A stretch of 64,000 nucleotides of DNA from UBA285 sp049970695 (GCA_049970695.1 JBMFML010000001.1:62001-126000); one strand, 5' to 3'. Counted from the first letter of the stretch, positions 52,007 through 61,153 are shown. Numbers and translations are program-made. Notes: generated from the sequence alone by a model not told the origin.

Positions 52007-52906
52007 CTATATGCTCTTTTCTTCTTTGTAGTAGGGCTTTCCAAGGCTCGTCGGCTGGGCAAACACCCTTCTCAGCCTAGTCATGCTGTAAGCGAGCATT
52101 AGGACGAGCGCTCCCACGAACGGTACTAGCTTTGCAACATCTGCTGGTACTTTGAGGCGGGCTTGTATTGTGGTCTGCAAATCCACGAGTCCTCCGAAGA
52201 GCAGTGCTATTGGTATTAGGAACAGGGGGTGCCTTCCAGCAGCCAGAGCGACTGCGAAGGCTAGCCAGCCGTAGCCGAGCGTATAGGTCTTTATATCCCA
52301 TATTCTAACCCAGAGCAAAACAAAGAGGGAGCCTCCAAGCCCTATTAGTGCAAAGCCTAGTGCGCCCGCAATTAGCCTCGTTGCAATGACGTTTACTCCA
52401 AGCGCGGCGGCTGCGTGTGGGTTCTCGCCACAAGCTCTAATAGCTGATCCCAGCTTGGTCTTCTCGACTAGCAAGTGCACTAGTACTCCTATTGCTAGTG
52501 CTACGAGAGTTATTTCGTATATAGCGTCTCGGCTATATGCATAACTGTATATGGCTCCCACAGCCAGCCTCACCGAGTAGCCGAATACTATGCCGAGGCC
52601 GTAGCCAAGAAACTGCAGCGACAATCCAACAGCTCCATGGCTTATGGGCAGGTACGTTAGCACGAAAGACATGAAGAGGCCGAGGATGGCCGCAACGACT
52701 GCGGCTAGAATGCTGCCGTACACGGGGTTGCCCAGGCCTACAGCACCAACTACGGCAGCGCCAGTAGCTGCAAAAAAGACTCCGTCAATAGCGAGGTTTA
52801 ATATACCTGCTTTTTCGAAGATGCTGTGCCCGAGTGCTACCATGTAGAATGTTGCAAACGCCGGCAGTATCCCAATGACCATATCTAAGAAGGCTTCGGG
52901 GGTCAC
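52007..52906 (-). CDS. BMP-type nucleoside ABC transporter permease (NupC/YufQ-like)
   Basis: This 299-residue permease has about eight to ten transmembrane helices in the BPD_transp_2 fold. Typical pieces are KAGILNLAIDGVFF near the N-terminus and the coupling segment AIRACGENPHAAAALGVN (the EAA-like loop contacting the ATPase). Family members import ribonucleosides in bacteria. Its start overlaps the preceding permease by 4 bp, showing translational coupling. Confidence 0.92.
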   Translation of the reverse strand: MTPEAFLDMVIGILPAFATFYMVALGHSIFEKAGILNLAIDGVFFAATGAAVVGAVGLGNPVYGSILAAVVAAILGLFMSFVLTYLPISHGAVGLSLQFLGYGLGIVFGYSVRLAVGAIYSYAYSRDAIYEITLVALAIGVLVHLLVEKTKLGSAIRACGENPHAAAALGVNVIATRLIAGALGFALIGLGGSLFVLLWVRIWDIKTYTLGYGWLAFAVALAAGRHPLFLIPIALLFGGLVDLQTTIQARLKVPADVAKLVPFVGALVLMLAYSMTRLRRVFAQPTSLGKPYYKEEKSI

Positions 52907-54069
52907 TCGCGAATCACCTTCAACTCGTATTCCTGCAAGAACCTCATTATGCTGTAAGTCAGGAGTATGGAGCCGAACATGAGTAGCCTAAAGGAGGTTT
53001 CAACTCCATAGAACCCGGCTGCCTCTAGCGCCTTCTTAACTTCTGGTAGTGCTACAAGCCTCTGACTACCCATTATTAGACTAGCAACTATGTAAGCCGA
53101 CACAGGTATTAGCCGTATTTCTAGCAGAGAAAGCCACGTCACTAGTATTGCTAAGTACCCGTATTGCCCACTCACGTATTCTAGCGGATACTCTAATCTA
53201 TAGAGATATCCGTGGAAGTAGAGTGCTGCTGTAAACCCAACTATGGCACCAGAGATCATGAAAGTTACTACTGTGAGTTTTTTGACATCGTAGCCGAGCG
53301 TTACCAAGTAGTCTGGGTTTGAGCCGAGCACTTTAATTCTCAAACCGAGTGTCGTATTGTTAAAGAGCCACCTAACTAGCAATACGACTACTAGAAGCCC
53401 GAGTATCCAGGCAAAGTACATGATCAGCTCCCTCACGTAGGCAAACACGTTATCTAGCAACGGGTTTCCGGTGTTGGGCACGTGAACTATTATGCTCACT
53501 CTATATGGGTCTGGCAGCACGTCCGTTCTCTTGTAGCCATAGACGTACTTGCCCTGGAAGGGGCCTAGTATCAATATATTGCCAATGTAGTACGCTATGT
53601 AGTTCAAAATGAGAGTTACTGGTACTTCGTCTACTCCAGCATACGCCTTGATAGCCCCAGCAAGCCCACCCCAGAGGGCGCCAGCTATGGTAGCCAGCAC
53701 TATTGAAAGCAATATTACGGCCACCGATACATAGGCTGGCACTTGTTCAAGCGTGAAGAAACATATTAGCGTTACGTAGACCGTTGGGAGTAGTGCAATG
53801 TGGAACTGGCCTTCTGCCCCAATGTTCCAGAGCGAGCCCTTGAACGCCACCAGCAAGGCGTAGCCGAGTAGCGTCAGCACTAAGAAGTCCTTGACGGTAC
53901 CGGGGAAGACGAAGGACGATGAAATAGTGTAAAGCACTAGTAGCGGGTTGAGCCCAATGATCCATGCAAAAACAGTAAAGAGCACTACTCCAAGTGCCAG
54001 AGAAAGTCCTATCGTAAGAGCACTTCCATATTTGAGGGGCTTCTTTCTCCTGAGCAATACTATTCTCAA
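52903..54069 (-). CDS. BMP-type nucleoside ABC transporter permease (NupB/YufP-like)
   Basis: This 388-residue BPD_transp_2 permease has about ten helices and a longer loop (about 175-215, PFQGKYVYGYKRTD) typical of the larger subunit of these importers. GSLWNIGAEGQFHIALLP (family N-terminal block) and KVLGSNPDYLVTLGYD (coupling loop) are clear. It pairs with the permease at 52007-52906 and lies 1 bp from the ATPase gene. Confidence 0.92.
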   Translation of the reverse strand: MRIVLLRRKKPLKYGSALTIGLSLALGVVLFTVFAWIIGLNPLLVLYTISSSFVFPGTVKDFLVLTLLGYALLVAFKGSLWNIGAEGQFHIALLPTVYVTLICFFTLEQVPAYVSVAVILLSIVLATIAGALWGGLAGAIKAYAGVDEVPVTLILNYIAYYIGNILILGPFQGKYVYGYKRTDVLPDPYRVSIIVHVPNTGNPLLDNVFAYVRELIMYFAWILGLLVVVLLVRWLFNNTTLGLRIKVLGSNPDYLVTLGYDVKKLTVVTFMISGAIVGFTAALYFHGYLYRLEYPLEYVSGQYGYLAILVTWLSLLEIRLIPVSAYIVASLIMGSQRLVALPEVKKALEAAGFYGVETSFRLLMFGSILLTYSIMRFLQEYELKVIRE

Positions 54070-54070
54070 G

Positions 54071-55588
54071 CTAGACCACCATGAACTTTTCTATCTCTTC
54101 TCTAGGCGTCTTGACCGGGTCAAAGGGCCCATAGAGCTTACCACTATTCATAACGTAGACGGAGTCGCTTAGCTGAAGTACTTCGTCTAGGTCTTCGCTA
54201 GCGAATAGAACTGCGACCCTTTCTTTTTCAGCTTTATTCCTAATGCACCTCCTCACGTGAGTTGCTGTGACCTCGTCTAACCCTCTCGTTGGATTGTACG
54301 CTACCAGCGCCTTGCGCGCATATGTGATTTCCCTGCTCACGACTACCTTCATTATGTTGCCGCCGGACAAGAGCTTCACGTGAGCTTCTTCGCGCGGAGG
54401 CCATATGGCGAACTCTTCAATTAGCTTCTGCGTGAGGCTTTTCATTTCGTTCCAGCGTATGATCAAGTTCTTCCTCGAGAAGAGGGCTGCAATGTTCTCT
54501 AGTACCGTGTTTTCCGATGAAGCAGCATATCTAAGAGGCTGGTCTGGTATAAAGCCTATGCCAAGCTCTCTTGTAGCGCTAACCCCCTTTCTAGTTATCT
54601 CGACTCCGTCTATGGTGACGGCCCCTCCCAAAACAGGGCGCAATCCGACAACCGCTTCAAGGAGCTCTCTTTGCCCGTTACCTACAACTCCCGCGATTCC
54701 TACTATCTCGCCTTCCCTAACAACCAGCGATACGTCCCTCACAGCGAGCTCTTCAAAGTCTCCTAGAACCCTCAAGTTCCTTACTTCAATTATGATACGG
54801 CCCGGCGGCACGGAATAGGGCTCCGAGAACCTTTCATACGTTATTTGCTTTGCCGCCTCGCCAAACATGAGTTCGCGGACTTTGTCTAGCGTTGCCTCCT
54901 CCCTCGTTAAGCTACCGACAAGCCTGCCCCTCCTCAGGACGTATATTCTGTCTGCAACTTCTAATGCTTCAGGTATTTTATGGGTTGTGAAAACAACTGC
55001 TCCGCCTTGCTCTTTAAACTCCTTCAAGTATGCATAGAACTTCCTCCTCTCCTCCAGGGGGAGGTATGTTAGGGCCTCGTCGAGTATTAATAGCTTGGCT
55101 CCAAGCATCACGGCCCTTATGATCTCTACTATTTGCTTCTGCGTGTAGGTTAGGGACCAGACCTTAGCTGTTGGATCTATCTTCGTCTTTAGCTTGCTCG
55201 AGACCTCTTCAATGGTTTTCCTGAGCTTCCTTGGACTACTGAGAAGCCCGAGACGTGCGAGGCTCAGCGATAAGTTCTCCTCCACTGTCAGCCTGTCTAT
55301 TAACTGTGGTATTTGAGACACCATTACTATGCCGTTCTTAATGGCGTCAGTGGGGTTTTTGATTTGGACCTCCCTGCCTTCAATTCTAATTACGCCTTTA
55401 TCCGCAACGTACACTCCATACAGTATTTTGACTAGAGTAGACTTTCCAGCACCGTTTTCTCCTAAAATCGCAGTAAACTCCCCTCTTGCTATGTCTATAG
55501 ACACGTTTTCAAGCGCTACTACATCGCCGGGAAAAGTCTTTGTCAAGCCCTCAATAGACACCAAGACTTTATCAAAATCCTTTGCCAC
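54071..55588 (-). CDS. Nucleoside ABC transporter ATPase with two nucleotide-binding domains (NupA/YufO-like)
   Basis: This 505-residue double ATPase is similar in plan to RbsA/YufO. Domain 1 (about 1-245) has Walker A GENGAGKST and Walker B LLILDEAL, but a degenerate signature (LTYTQKQ). Domain 2 (about 260-505) has an altered Walker A (GVVGNGQRE), an intact signature LLSGGN and a Walker B with Asn in place of the final Asp (ALVAYNPTRGLD). This asymmetry is normal for the family. GTG start at 55588. A T-tract lies between it and the binding-protein gene, a sign of graded expression. Confidence 0.94.
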   Translation of the reverse strand: MAKDFDKVLVSIEGLTKTFPGDVVALENVSIDIARGEFTAILGENGAGKSTLVKILYGVYVADKGVIRIEGREVQIKNPTDAIKNGIVMVSQIPQLIDRLTVEENLSLSLARLGLLSSPRKLRKTIEEVSSKLKTKIDPTAKVWSLTYTQKQIVEIIRAVMLGAKLLILDEALTYLPLEERRKFYAYLKEFKEQGGAVVFTTHKIPEALEVADRIYVLRRGRLVGSLTREEATLDKVRELMFGEAAKQITYERFSEPYSVPPGRIIIEVRNLRVLGDFEELAVRDVSLVVREGEIVGIAGVVGNGQRELLEAVVGLRPVLGGAVTIDGVEITRKGVSATRELGIGFIPDQPLRYAASSENTVLENIAALFSRKNLIIRWNEMKSLTQKLIEEFAIWPPREEAHVKLLSGGNIMKVVVSREITYARKALVAYNPTRGLDEVTATHVRRCIRNKAEKERVAVLFASEDLDEVLQLSDSVYVMNSGKLYGPFDPVKTPREEIEKFMVV

Positions 55589-55644
55589 CCGACTACACCC
55601 CTAACAATGTTAAGCAAAACCAAGTGAGCACGGGGCTCTGTATT

Positions 55645-55650
55645 AAAAAA
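55645..55650 (-). terminator. T6 tract between binding-protein and ATPase genes (partial terminator)
   Basis: Six Ts on the minus strand, about 22 nt after the binding-protein stop. The same ACTTTTTTAATAC block resembles a TATA element 55-60 nt before the ATPase start, so it may end most binding-protein messages and restart the importer genes. Confidence 0.45.
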
Positions 55651-55671
55651 GTGTGAGGTTCAGGGGCCACT

Positions 55672-57057
55672 CTAGTGCTTAATTACGAAGTCTAGGAAGT
55701 AGTCCATTGTCCACAAGTCTTCGTGTCCTAGCCTGACGCCAGCCGGTATCTCGACTTTGGCTCCAACAGGCTTGCCCGTGCAGTACTTTGAAGTTGGCGA
55801 TGGGCTGATGCAGTAGCCCTTTAGCGGGCCAATGAACGGGTCAAAGGATGGAGCTATTGGGTATGGCAACGTGCCTAGCTTCCCTCCCCAGCTGAGAGTT
55901 ATCGATTCTATGTTCTCGAGCTTGTGCGTCAAAGCACTAAACTGAAGCGGTACTACAAGCGTTCCAAGCTTCATCTGCCAGTATCTTCTCATTACGAGGT
56001 CATAAACGCTCAGCTTTTCACCAGTTAACTTGTCTGTTACCGTGATCTTCTTCAGCGTGTCTACGTACCTTGGATTGAACATTACTGGTTGTCCCTTCTC
56101 GTCGATGTCTGCACCAAGCTCGACCGCTCCAGAGCTCAAGAGATACCAGTAGTCTACGTTCTCGAGGTTGTAAGGCGTCAGGACGCCGGTTTTGACCTTG
56201 ACCAGTATGTCTATATATATCACTTCCCACCTAACGAGCTGCCCACTAACGGTCATCGTAGGAGCGTACCTTAGCATTGGACCATAGTGGCTGAAAACGT
56301 ATACGCCCTTTTCCTCAGCATATTCTGGTATGGCTGTAGAGTCTTCTGTGAAGGCGAGCACGTCGACGTTGTACTGCGTAACTAAGGTGTCTGCTGCCTG
56401 CCTGGCCTTCACCGGATCGTACCAGGCACCGATTTCAATTACGTGAATGGTTATGTTCTTGCCGAGCTGCTCTCCAACCTCCTTGGCACCTATGGCGAAT
56501 GCGTTTATGTGCCTAACGACTTCTGGAATTAGGTATGCTGCTACGTAGCCTATGTGGCCAGTCTTGGTCAGAGCGCCCGCCATTAAGCCGTTCAAGTAGT
56601 ATACTTGGTAAAGGTCTGCGAAGTATGTTCCGACATTACGAGCACGTTTGTAACCCGAGCAGTGGAAGAACAGCACGTTGGGGTGCTTCTTTGCCGCCTC
56701 TATTGTTCCGTCCATGAAGTCGAAGGATGTCGTGAAGATGACGTTGTAGCCCTTCGCGACTAAATCGTCTATTACAGATACTAGTTGCTCCACCTTGACG
56801 CTTTCCACGTAAGTTGTTTCAAGCCACTCTCCGAGGAGCTGCTGCGCGACCTTTCTGCCTATGTCGTGCATGTAGGTCCAGCCGGCGTCTCCGATGGGGC
56901 CTACGTATATGAATGCTGCTCTCACCTTCTCCGGCGGAGTCCAGGCAGGGGCTTGCGGTGCAGGTGCAGGTACTGCCGCTTGACCCGCAAAGTACCCCAC
57001 GACTCCGGCTAGGATGGCTACTATTACGAGGAGCCCAATTACGGTGGAGGTCTTCAT
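55672..57057 (-). CDS. BMP-family (BmpA/PnrA) substrate-binding protein, membrane-anchored
   Basis: This 461-residue binding protein has an N-terminal hydrophobic anchor (residues 5-28) without a lipobox Cys, followed by a Pro/Ala-rich linker (VPAPAPQAPAW). The BMP fold begins with AAFIYVGPIGDAGWTYMHD, a hallmark of purine-nucleoside receptors of the PnrA/TmpC type. YVAAYLIPEVVRHINAF and a VLAFTEDST segment follow. An extra C-terminal region carries two Cys (YCISPSPTSKYC) that may form a disulfide. It is the first gene of the importer operon, with a strong TATA at 57103-57118. Nucleosides are the expected ligands. Confidence 0.92.
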   Translation of the reverse strand: MKTSTVIGLLVIVAILAGVVGYFAGQAAVPAPAPQAPAWTPPEKVRAAFIYVGPIGDAGWTYMHDIGRKVAQQLLGEWLETTYVESVKVEQLVSVIDDLVAKGYNVIFTTSFDFMDGTIEAAKKHPNVLFFHCSGYKRARNVGTYFADLYQVYYLNGLMAGALTKTGHIGYVAAYLIPEVVRHINAFAIGAKEVGEQLGKNITIHVIEIGAWYDPVKARQAADTLVTQYNVDVLAFTEDSTAIPEYAEEKGVYVFSHYGPMLRYAPTMTVSGQLVRWEVIYIDILVKVKTGVLTPYNLENVDYWYLLSSGAVELGADIDEKGQPVMFNPRYVDTLKKITVTDKLTGEKLSVYDLVMRRYWQMKLGTLVVPLQFSALTHKLENIESITLSWGGKLGTLPYPIAPSFDPFIGPLKGYCISPSPTSKYCTGKPVGAKVEIPAGVRLGHEDLWTMDYFLDFVIKH

Positions 57058-57102
57058 TTAGAGACACCGGCACCTTTGTGTTATACTCCTTTAAGTCCCT
57101 CT

Positions 57103-57118
57103 GGTTTATAAGCTTTTT
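57103..57118 (-). promoter_or_regulatory. Promoter of the nucleoside importer operon
   Basis: AAAAAGCTTATAAACC on the minus strand, about 50 nt before the binding-protein ATG. Almost the same motif drives the divergent carbamoyltransferase gene. Confidence 0.6.
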
Positions 57119-57230
57119 CAATTACAGGACTTACGCGTCTATACCCTCTGTAAAGTCTAAGACCTGCTTTTGCGCATATTTAGCATTTCTTTTATTTCTT
57201 TGCCTATTCAATGATCGTAGGTCAGCAACA

Positions 57231-57243
57231 AAGCTTTTATAAC
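57231..57243 (+). promoter_or_regulatory. Promoter of the first carbamoyltransferase gene
   Basis: AAGCTTTTATAAC (57231-57243) lies about 40 nt before GTG 57282, giving a leader of about 15-20 nt. The rest of 57119-57230 is A/T-rich and could hold regulator sites; I see no clear palindrome. Confidence 0.55.
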
Positions 57244-57281
57244 CGGGATTTTCTTCTCTAACGCCACAAGAGGTGAGAACT

Positions 57282-58346
57282 GTGCCGGCTCTGAGGCACC
57301 TCATACGAGAACTGAGTGGCAGGGACTTGATATCGACGCTCGACTGGAGCGACGACGAAATAGAGGTTGCGCTGAGACTTGCTAAGGAGTTCAAAGATAT
57401 AGGGCACTACTATGGAACAGAGGCGATACCAAAAGTGCTCTCAGGCAAGGTCTTCTACATGCTGTTCTTCGCACCATCTACGAGAACTCGTGCTGCGTTT
57501 GAAAGCGCAATGTTCTTCTTGGGCGGCCACGCAGCCTACATAGACGCCACGACGACTAGGTTGGCATTTGGCAAAGAAGAGAAGGCTGGCGAGGCAATAA
57601 AGGATGTTGCAGCAATGTACGACGTCTACGGGCATGGGCTCGGTATAAGAGTGCTTGACAAGGCAATAGACTACCTCTACGGAGTTGGGAACGCGTATAT
57701 TAGGGAAATGGCGCGCGTCGCCAACATTCCAGTAATAAACATGGCTGACGACATGTTCCACCCAACGCAGGGACTTGCAGACATATTCACGTTCAGAGAG
57801 GTCTTTCCAAACCCAGCTGGCAAGAAGTACGTAATAATGTGGGCCTACAGTCCCGAAATACGCGGATGGTGCAGCGTCCAAGAAGACATGATACTCTTCC
57901 CCAGGTTTGGAGTAGACGTCGTAATAGCGAGGCCTCCGGGATTCGACCTTGATCCCAAGCTCGTTGAAAAAGCCAAGGAGCTCGCAAAAGAGCATGGTGC
58001 AACACTAGAAATAACCGACAACCTGAAGGAGGCCCTTAGCGGCGCGCACGCCGTGTTCCCGCGCAACTGGGCCTCGCCAACGCTCGTTAAGCTAGGTTAC
58101 AGCAAGTTCAAAGACGAAGAGCTGAAAATCTACGAGAAGTACAAGAACTGGAAAGTCACAAGAGAGCTCATGGATCTAATGGACAAGCACGGTGTATTAA
58201 TGCACGTACTGCCAATATTCAGAGGCTACGAAGCAGACGACGACGTAATAGACGACCCCAAGCGCTCAGTCATCTACCAGCAGGCTGAAAACGGGCTATG
58301 GACAAAAATGGCGGTACTAGCACTAACCATGTATGGAGTCAAGTAG
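57282..58346 (+). CDS. YgeW-family carbamoyltransferase, paralogue 1 (HVLP variant)
   Basis: This protein of about 354 residues belongs to the aspartate/ornithine carbamoyltransferase superfamily. The carbamoyl-phosphate loop STRTR is intact (APSTRTRAAFE). HPTQ is present in MFHPTQGLADI. The ornithine-specific SMG loop is absent; instead MWAYSPEIRGW matches the WAY segment of YgeW. The usual HCLP motif reads MHVLP, so the Cys is lost. Normal OTC activity is therefore unlikely. A carbamoylated purine-breakdown intermediate is the inferred substrate, either donating or receiving carbamoyl phosphate. I choose GTG 57282 because GAGGTGA precedes it by 5-6 nt; GTG 57273 lies inside that site. It is divergent from the importer operon. 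Confidence 0.88.
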   Translation: MPALRHLIRELSGRDLISTLDWSDDEIEVALRLAKEFKDIGHYYGTEAIPKVLSGKVFYMLFFAPSTRTRAAFESAMFFLGGHAAYIDATTTRLAFGKEEKAGEAIKDVAAMYDVYGHGLGIRVLDKAIDYLYGVGNAYIREMARVANIPVINMADDMFHPTQGLADIFTFREVFPNPAGKKYVIMWAYSPEIRGWCSVQEDMILFPRFGVDVVIARPPGFDLDPKLVEKAKELAKEHGATLEITDNLKEALSGAHAVFPRNWASPTLVKLGYSKFKDEELKIYEKYKNWKVTRELMDLMDKHGVLMHVLPIFRGYEADDDVIDDPKRSVIYQQAENGLWTKMAVLALTMYGVK

Positions 58347-58369
58347 CTTGGCGCGTCTTAGCTTCTAGG

Positions 58370-58417
58370 TTTTTTGAACTCCTAGTCCTCTTCTTCTACG
58401 CGCCTACTAGCTTTTTT
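58370..58417 (+). terminator. T-tracts after carbamoyltransferase paralogue 1
   Basis: T6 at 58370-58375 and T6 at 58412-58417. The rest of the gap to 58584 holds no gene that I can support. Confidence 0.5.
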
Positions 58418-58584
58418 ACATGCCATTCTCCGCCTCAGCAGCTACTGGTAATTAGCGTAGTTAATGTAGCGGATAGGAGTGTGGCGGATTGTAGAGAGGC
58501 AACGAAAGGGGCTTGGGCTTTGAAGTGGCTTATCGAGACAGCTATATTTTGAAACATGCGCGAAGAAAAAGTGAGTAGAGGGAG

Positions 58585-59793
58585 TCACTCAACAAAGCTT
58601 ATTGCTCTCGTTGGGCACACCGAAGTGCAGAGCCCGCAACCATAGCACTTAGTCACGTCTACTGCTGCTGCTCTTCTGCCTGCTTCTTCTATTACTTTAA
58701 CGGCTTTGTAGTTGCACACCTGCTCGCAGAAGCCGCAGCCTATGCACTTCTTCTTGTCCACCACGGGCGGCTTGGCCCAAACCCTCCTCGGTTCAGGCCT
58801 GAGGTACTTTAGTGCTACGCCCTTTACATCTTCTATACTCGAATACCCGTGGGTCTTTAGCCAGTTCTCGAGTTCTCCAAGTATTCGCTTGAATGCCCCA
58901 GGACCTTCAATGAGGACTGTTGTGCATATTTGTACTGCCGAAGCGCCTGCCATGAAGTACTCCACAACGTCAATCCCCCTCGATATCCCTCCTACGCCTA
59001 TGACAGGTAGCTTGGTGTTCATTGCTACCTCAGCTACTACGGCGAGGGCGAGGGGCTTAAGAGCCGGCCCGCTCATCCAGCCAAAGCCGTAGGGCCCACC
59101 GACAATGGGCATTCCCGTCTCTACGTCAATACTCAGCGCTGGGCCTATGGTGTTTGTCGCAACTATGCCGTCGACACCCACTTTCTCTAGTTCTTTTACA
59201 AGTTCTGGTATGTTTGGCGTGAAGGGACTGAGCTTGCAGAATATTGGAACATGCACGGATTCTCTTAGAGCCTTTGCTGCCTCGACTATGGGCCTGTAGT
59301 CGCGCCCTATGTAGTGCGTCGAGAACTCTATTGCGTGGACTCCTGCCTTCTCCACCTTAGGGCCTAGTAGTGACAGCTCCTCTGGCGTGTAGCCTATGCT
59401 CGCAATGAACGCCACTCCCCGCTCTTCGCAGTACTTCTTGACTATTGGGTACTCCCTCTCGAGGTAGTGCTCTGCTGGTATATCGCTCCAGAGCTCCGCG
59501 TTTAGCACGGCGTATATGAACCTGTAGTTACCGCTCTCGCTCGGAACCACTCTAATGTCTCCGGGTTTGAGAGTCTTTAAGACCTGGACCCGCACAATAC
59601 CCCTGTCAACAGCCGCCATTGAGGGCCTTGGAACTATTGCTGGCTTTACGCTAATGGTCTTGGCGACGACTGCGCCAACACCGTTGTTCACGAGCTCTAT
59701 CATGGACTCTGCATCACGCGAAATGGGACACGCCGCGTTCATGAGCGGGTTTTTTAGCTTCAGCCCCGCTATTTCAACTGAGAGGTCTACCAA
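58585..59793 (-). CDS. preA: PreA-like dihydropyrimidine/dihydroorotate dehydrogenase with two 4Fe-4S clusters
   Basis: This 402-residue protein has an FMN TIM barrel of the class 1 DHOD/dihydropyrimidine dehydrogenase family (about 1-310). Motifs are LKNPLMNAACP near the N-terminus, CKLSPFTPNIPELV, VATNTIG, and PVIGVGGISRGIDVVEYFMAGAS (phosphate-binding, split). The C-terminal 2x[4Fe-4S] ferredoxin domain reads CIGCGFCEQVC and CYGCGLCTSVC. No NAD-binding PreT subunit is encoded nearby, so ferredoxin is the likely partner. The expected reaction is reversible reduction of a pyrimidine-like or purine-derived ring. It lies among the carbamoyltransferase and deaminase genes and has its own promoter (59843-59857). 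Confidence 0.87.
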   Translation of the reverse strand: MVDLSVEIAGLKLKNPLMNAACPISRDAESMIELVNNGVGAVVAKTISVKPAIVPRPSMAAVDRGIVRVQVLKTLKPGDIRVVPSESGNYRFIYAVLNAELWSDIPAEHYLEREYPIVKKYCEERGVAFIASIGYTPEELSLLGPKVEKAGVHAIEFSTHYIGRDYRPIVEAAKALRESVHVPIFCKLSPFTPNIPELVKELEKVGVDGIVATNTIGPALSIDVETGMPIVGGPYGFGWMSGPALKPLALAVVAEVAMNTKLPVIGVGGISRGIDVVEYFMAGASAVQICTTVLIEGPGAFKRILGELENWLKTHGYSSIEDVKGVALKYLRPEPRRVWAKPPVVDKKKCIGCGFCEQVCNYKAVKVIEEAGRRAAAVDVTKCYGCGLCTSVCPTRAISFVE

Positions 59794-59842
59794 GGACTAA
59801 CACCGAATAGAGGCTTAGTGTTATGTTGTCTTATTTGTCGCC

Positions 59843-59857
59843 GAGTATAAAAAGTTT
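59843..59857 (-). promoter_or_regulatory. TATA box of preA-like gene
   Basis: AAACTTTTTATACTC on the minus strand, about 50-60 nt before the start codon near 59793 and just after the upstream threonine-synthase stop. Confidence 0.5.
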
Positions 59858-59887
59858 ACTCAGCGTTGCTGTCAATTAGAAGGCTCT

Positions 59888-61153
59888 TCAGGACGGGCCG
59901 TAGCGCTCTCTAATAGCTCTGAGTAGCTCGGCTTCGCTTGGAGGTATTAGCGGAGGCTCTCCAGCTATTTTCTTGACTATTTCCACATCTTTGAGTCCGT
60001 GCCCAGTGACTAAAACTACTACTACTTCGTCTTTGTCTACAAGCCCCTGCTCTAAGGCTTTCACAAGCCCGGCTAGTCCTGCAGCACCACTAGGCTCGGC
60101 GAACACGCCTTCCAAGCTTGCCAGCATCTTCATGGCTTCTACTATTTCACTGTCTGAAACCACTACTCCATAGCCATTAGTCGAGTATAGGGCTCTCAAG
60201 CCGGCGTCTCCATCCCAGGGATACGTGTCCTCAAGGCCCGTTGCTATAGTCTCTGGCGGCTTCTCCCAAGGCCTTATCTTGAAGGGGTCTGCCCGCTCCA
60301 TCCAAGCCCTGACTAGTGGGTAGTTGCCCTCCGGCTGAACAGCCACGAGCCTTGGATAGCCCTCGATGAAGCCAAGCTCATTGAAGTCTCTGAAGCCCTT
60401 GTAAACCCCTGTAAGCAGGCTCGCTGCACCTGTGGGAACGAAGACCTGGTCGGGAACTGCCCAGTTTAGCTGCTCTACAATCTCCATTGATATGGTCTTA
60501 GGGCCCTCTACTTGATACGGGTTGAATACTCCAAAGCTGGGACTGGGGTAAAAGCCGTACTTCTCGTAGAGCACCGTCATTAGCTTAACCGTTGGGTCTT
60601 CGGCTTCCTCCCACAAGACCTTGACAACTCTAGCACCATAGAGCATTAACTGGGCTATTTTGCCGCTGGCGGCGAAGTGTGGTACTAGTGCATAGACTTC
60701 TATACCTGCTTTAGCTCCATAAGCGGCTAGCGAGGCCGCTGCATTACCGCTACTTGCGATAACTGCTTTCCTAAAGCCGAAGTACTTGGCCATTGAAACC
60801 GAAACGCTCATCGCCCTATCTTTGAAGCTGCCCGTTGGATTTCTGGTCTCGTCCTTGAGGTAGAGGTTTTTCAAGCCAAGCTTTTCTCCGAGCCTCTCCG
60901 CCTTTATTAGAGGCGTGCCGCCTTCGCCAAGGCTTACAATGTATTCTTCGCTGGGCACCGGCAGCAGCTCCTTGTACCTCCACATGTTAAAAGGCCTATT
61001 CTTCAAGACTTCTCGAGTTAAGCGTTTTGCCACCTCCTCGTAGTCGTACTCTATGTCCAGCCTCCCGAGGTCCCTGTTTATGCATGTCAGGGGTTTTTCC
61101 TCGAGCTTGTACGCGCGGCCACAGCGGCTACAAACAAGCCTCTTTACGTACAG
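59888..61153 (-). CDS. thrC: Threonine synthase-like PLP enzyme; zinc-ribbon N-terminus without a normal start codon
   Basis: This fold-type II PLP enzyme resembles archaeal threonine synthase. It has NPTGSFKDRAM (PLP lysine), SSGNAAASLAAY, a GAASLLTGV phosphate loop and AEPSGAAGL. The first GTG (61033) would give 381 residues, but the frame continues upstream with typical ThrC N-terminal sequence: a degenerate zinc ribbon CSRCGRAY...LTC (about 61111-61067) followed by DLGRLDIEYDYEEV. No ATG, GTG or TTG occurs in that extension. Possible starts are CTG 61153 or ATT 61159, or a one-base shift from ATG 61166. The second Cys pair of the ribbon is reduced to one Cys. Its place beside YgeW-type genes invites comparison with YgeX (diaminopropionate ammonia-lyase, same fold), but the sequence fits ThrC better. 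Confidence 0.83.
   Translation of the reverse strand: MYVKRLVCSRCGRAYKLEEKPLTCINRDLGRLDIEYDYEEVAKRLTREVLKNRPFNMWRYKELLPVPSEEYIVSLGEGGTPLIKAERLGEKLGLKNLYLKDETRNPTGSFKDRAMSVSVSMAKYFGFRKAVIASSGNAAASLAAYGAKAGIEVYALVPHFAASGKIAQLMLYGARVVKVLWEEAEDPTVKLMTVLYEKYGFYPSPSFGVFNPYQVEGPKTISMEIVEQLNWAVPDQVFVPTGAASLLTGVYKGFRDFNELGFIEGYPRLVAVQPEGNYPLVRAWMERADPFKIRPWEKPPETIATGLEDTYPWDGDAGLRALYSTNGYGVVVSDSEIVEAMKMLASLEGVFAEPSGAAGLAGLVKALEQGLVDKDEVVVVLVTGHGLKDVEIVKKIAGEPPLIPPSEAELLRAIRERYGPS

Noticed and set aside
57282..58346. Ornithine carbamoyltransferase
   Set aside because: The SMG ornithine loop is replaced by the WAY block and HCLP by HVLP, so argF/argI naming would mislead.
58418..58584. Small RNA or gene after carbamoyltransferase paralogue 1
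   Set aside because: No C/D or H/ACA boxes, no tRNA features and no coding frame with a start signal were found.
59888..61153. Calling this gene ygeX (diaminopropionate ammonia-lyase)
   Set aside because: The zinc-ribbon N-terminus, SSGNAAASLAAY and AEPSGAAGL blocks fit threonine synthase better. Only the context suggests YgeX.
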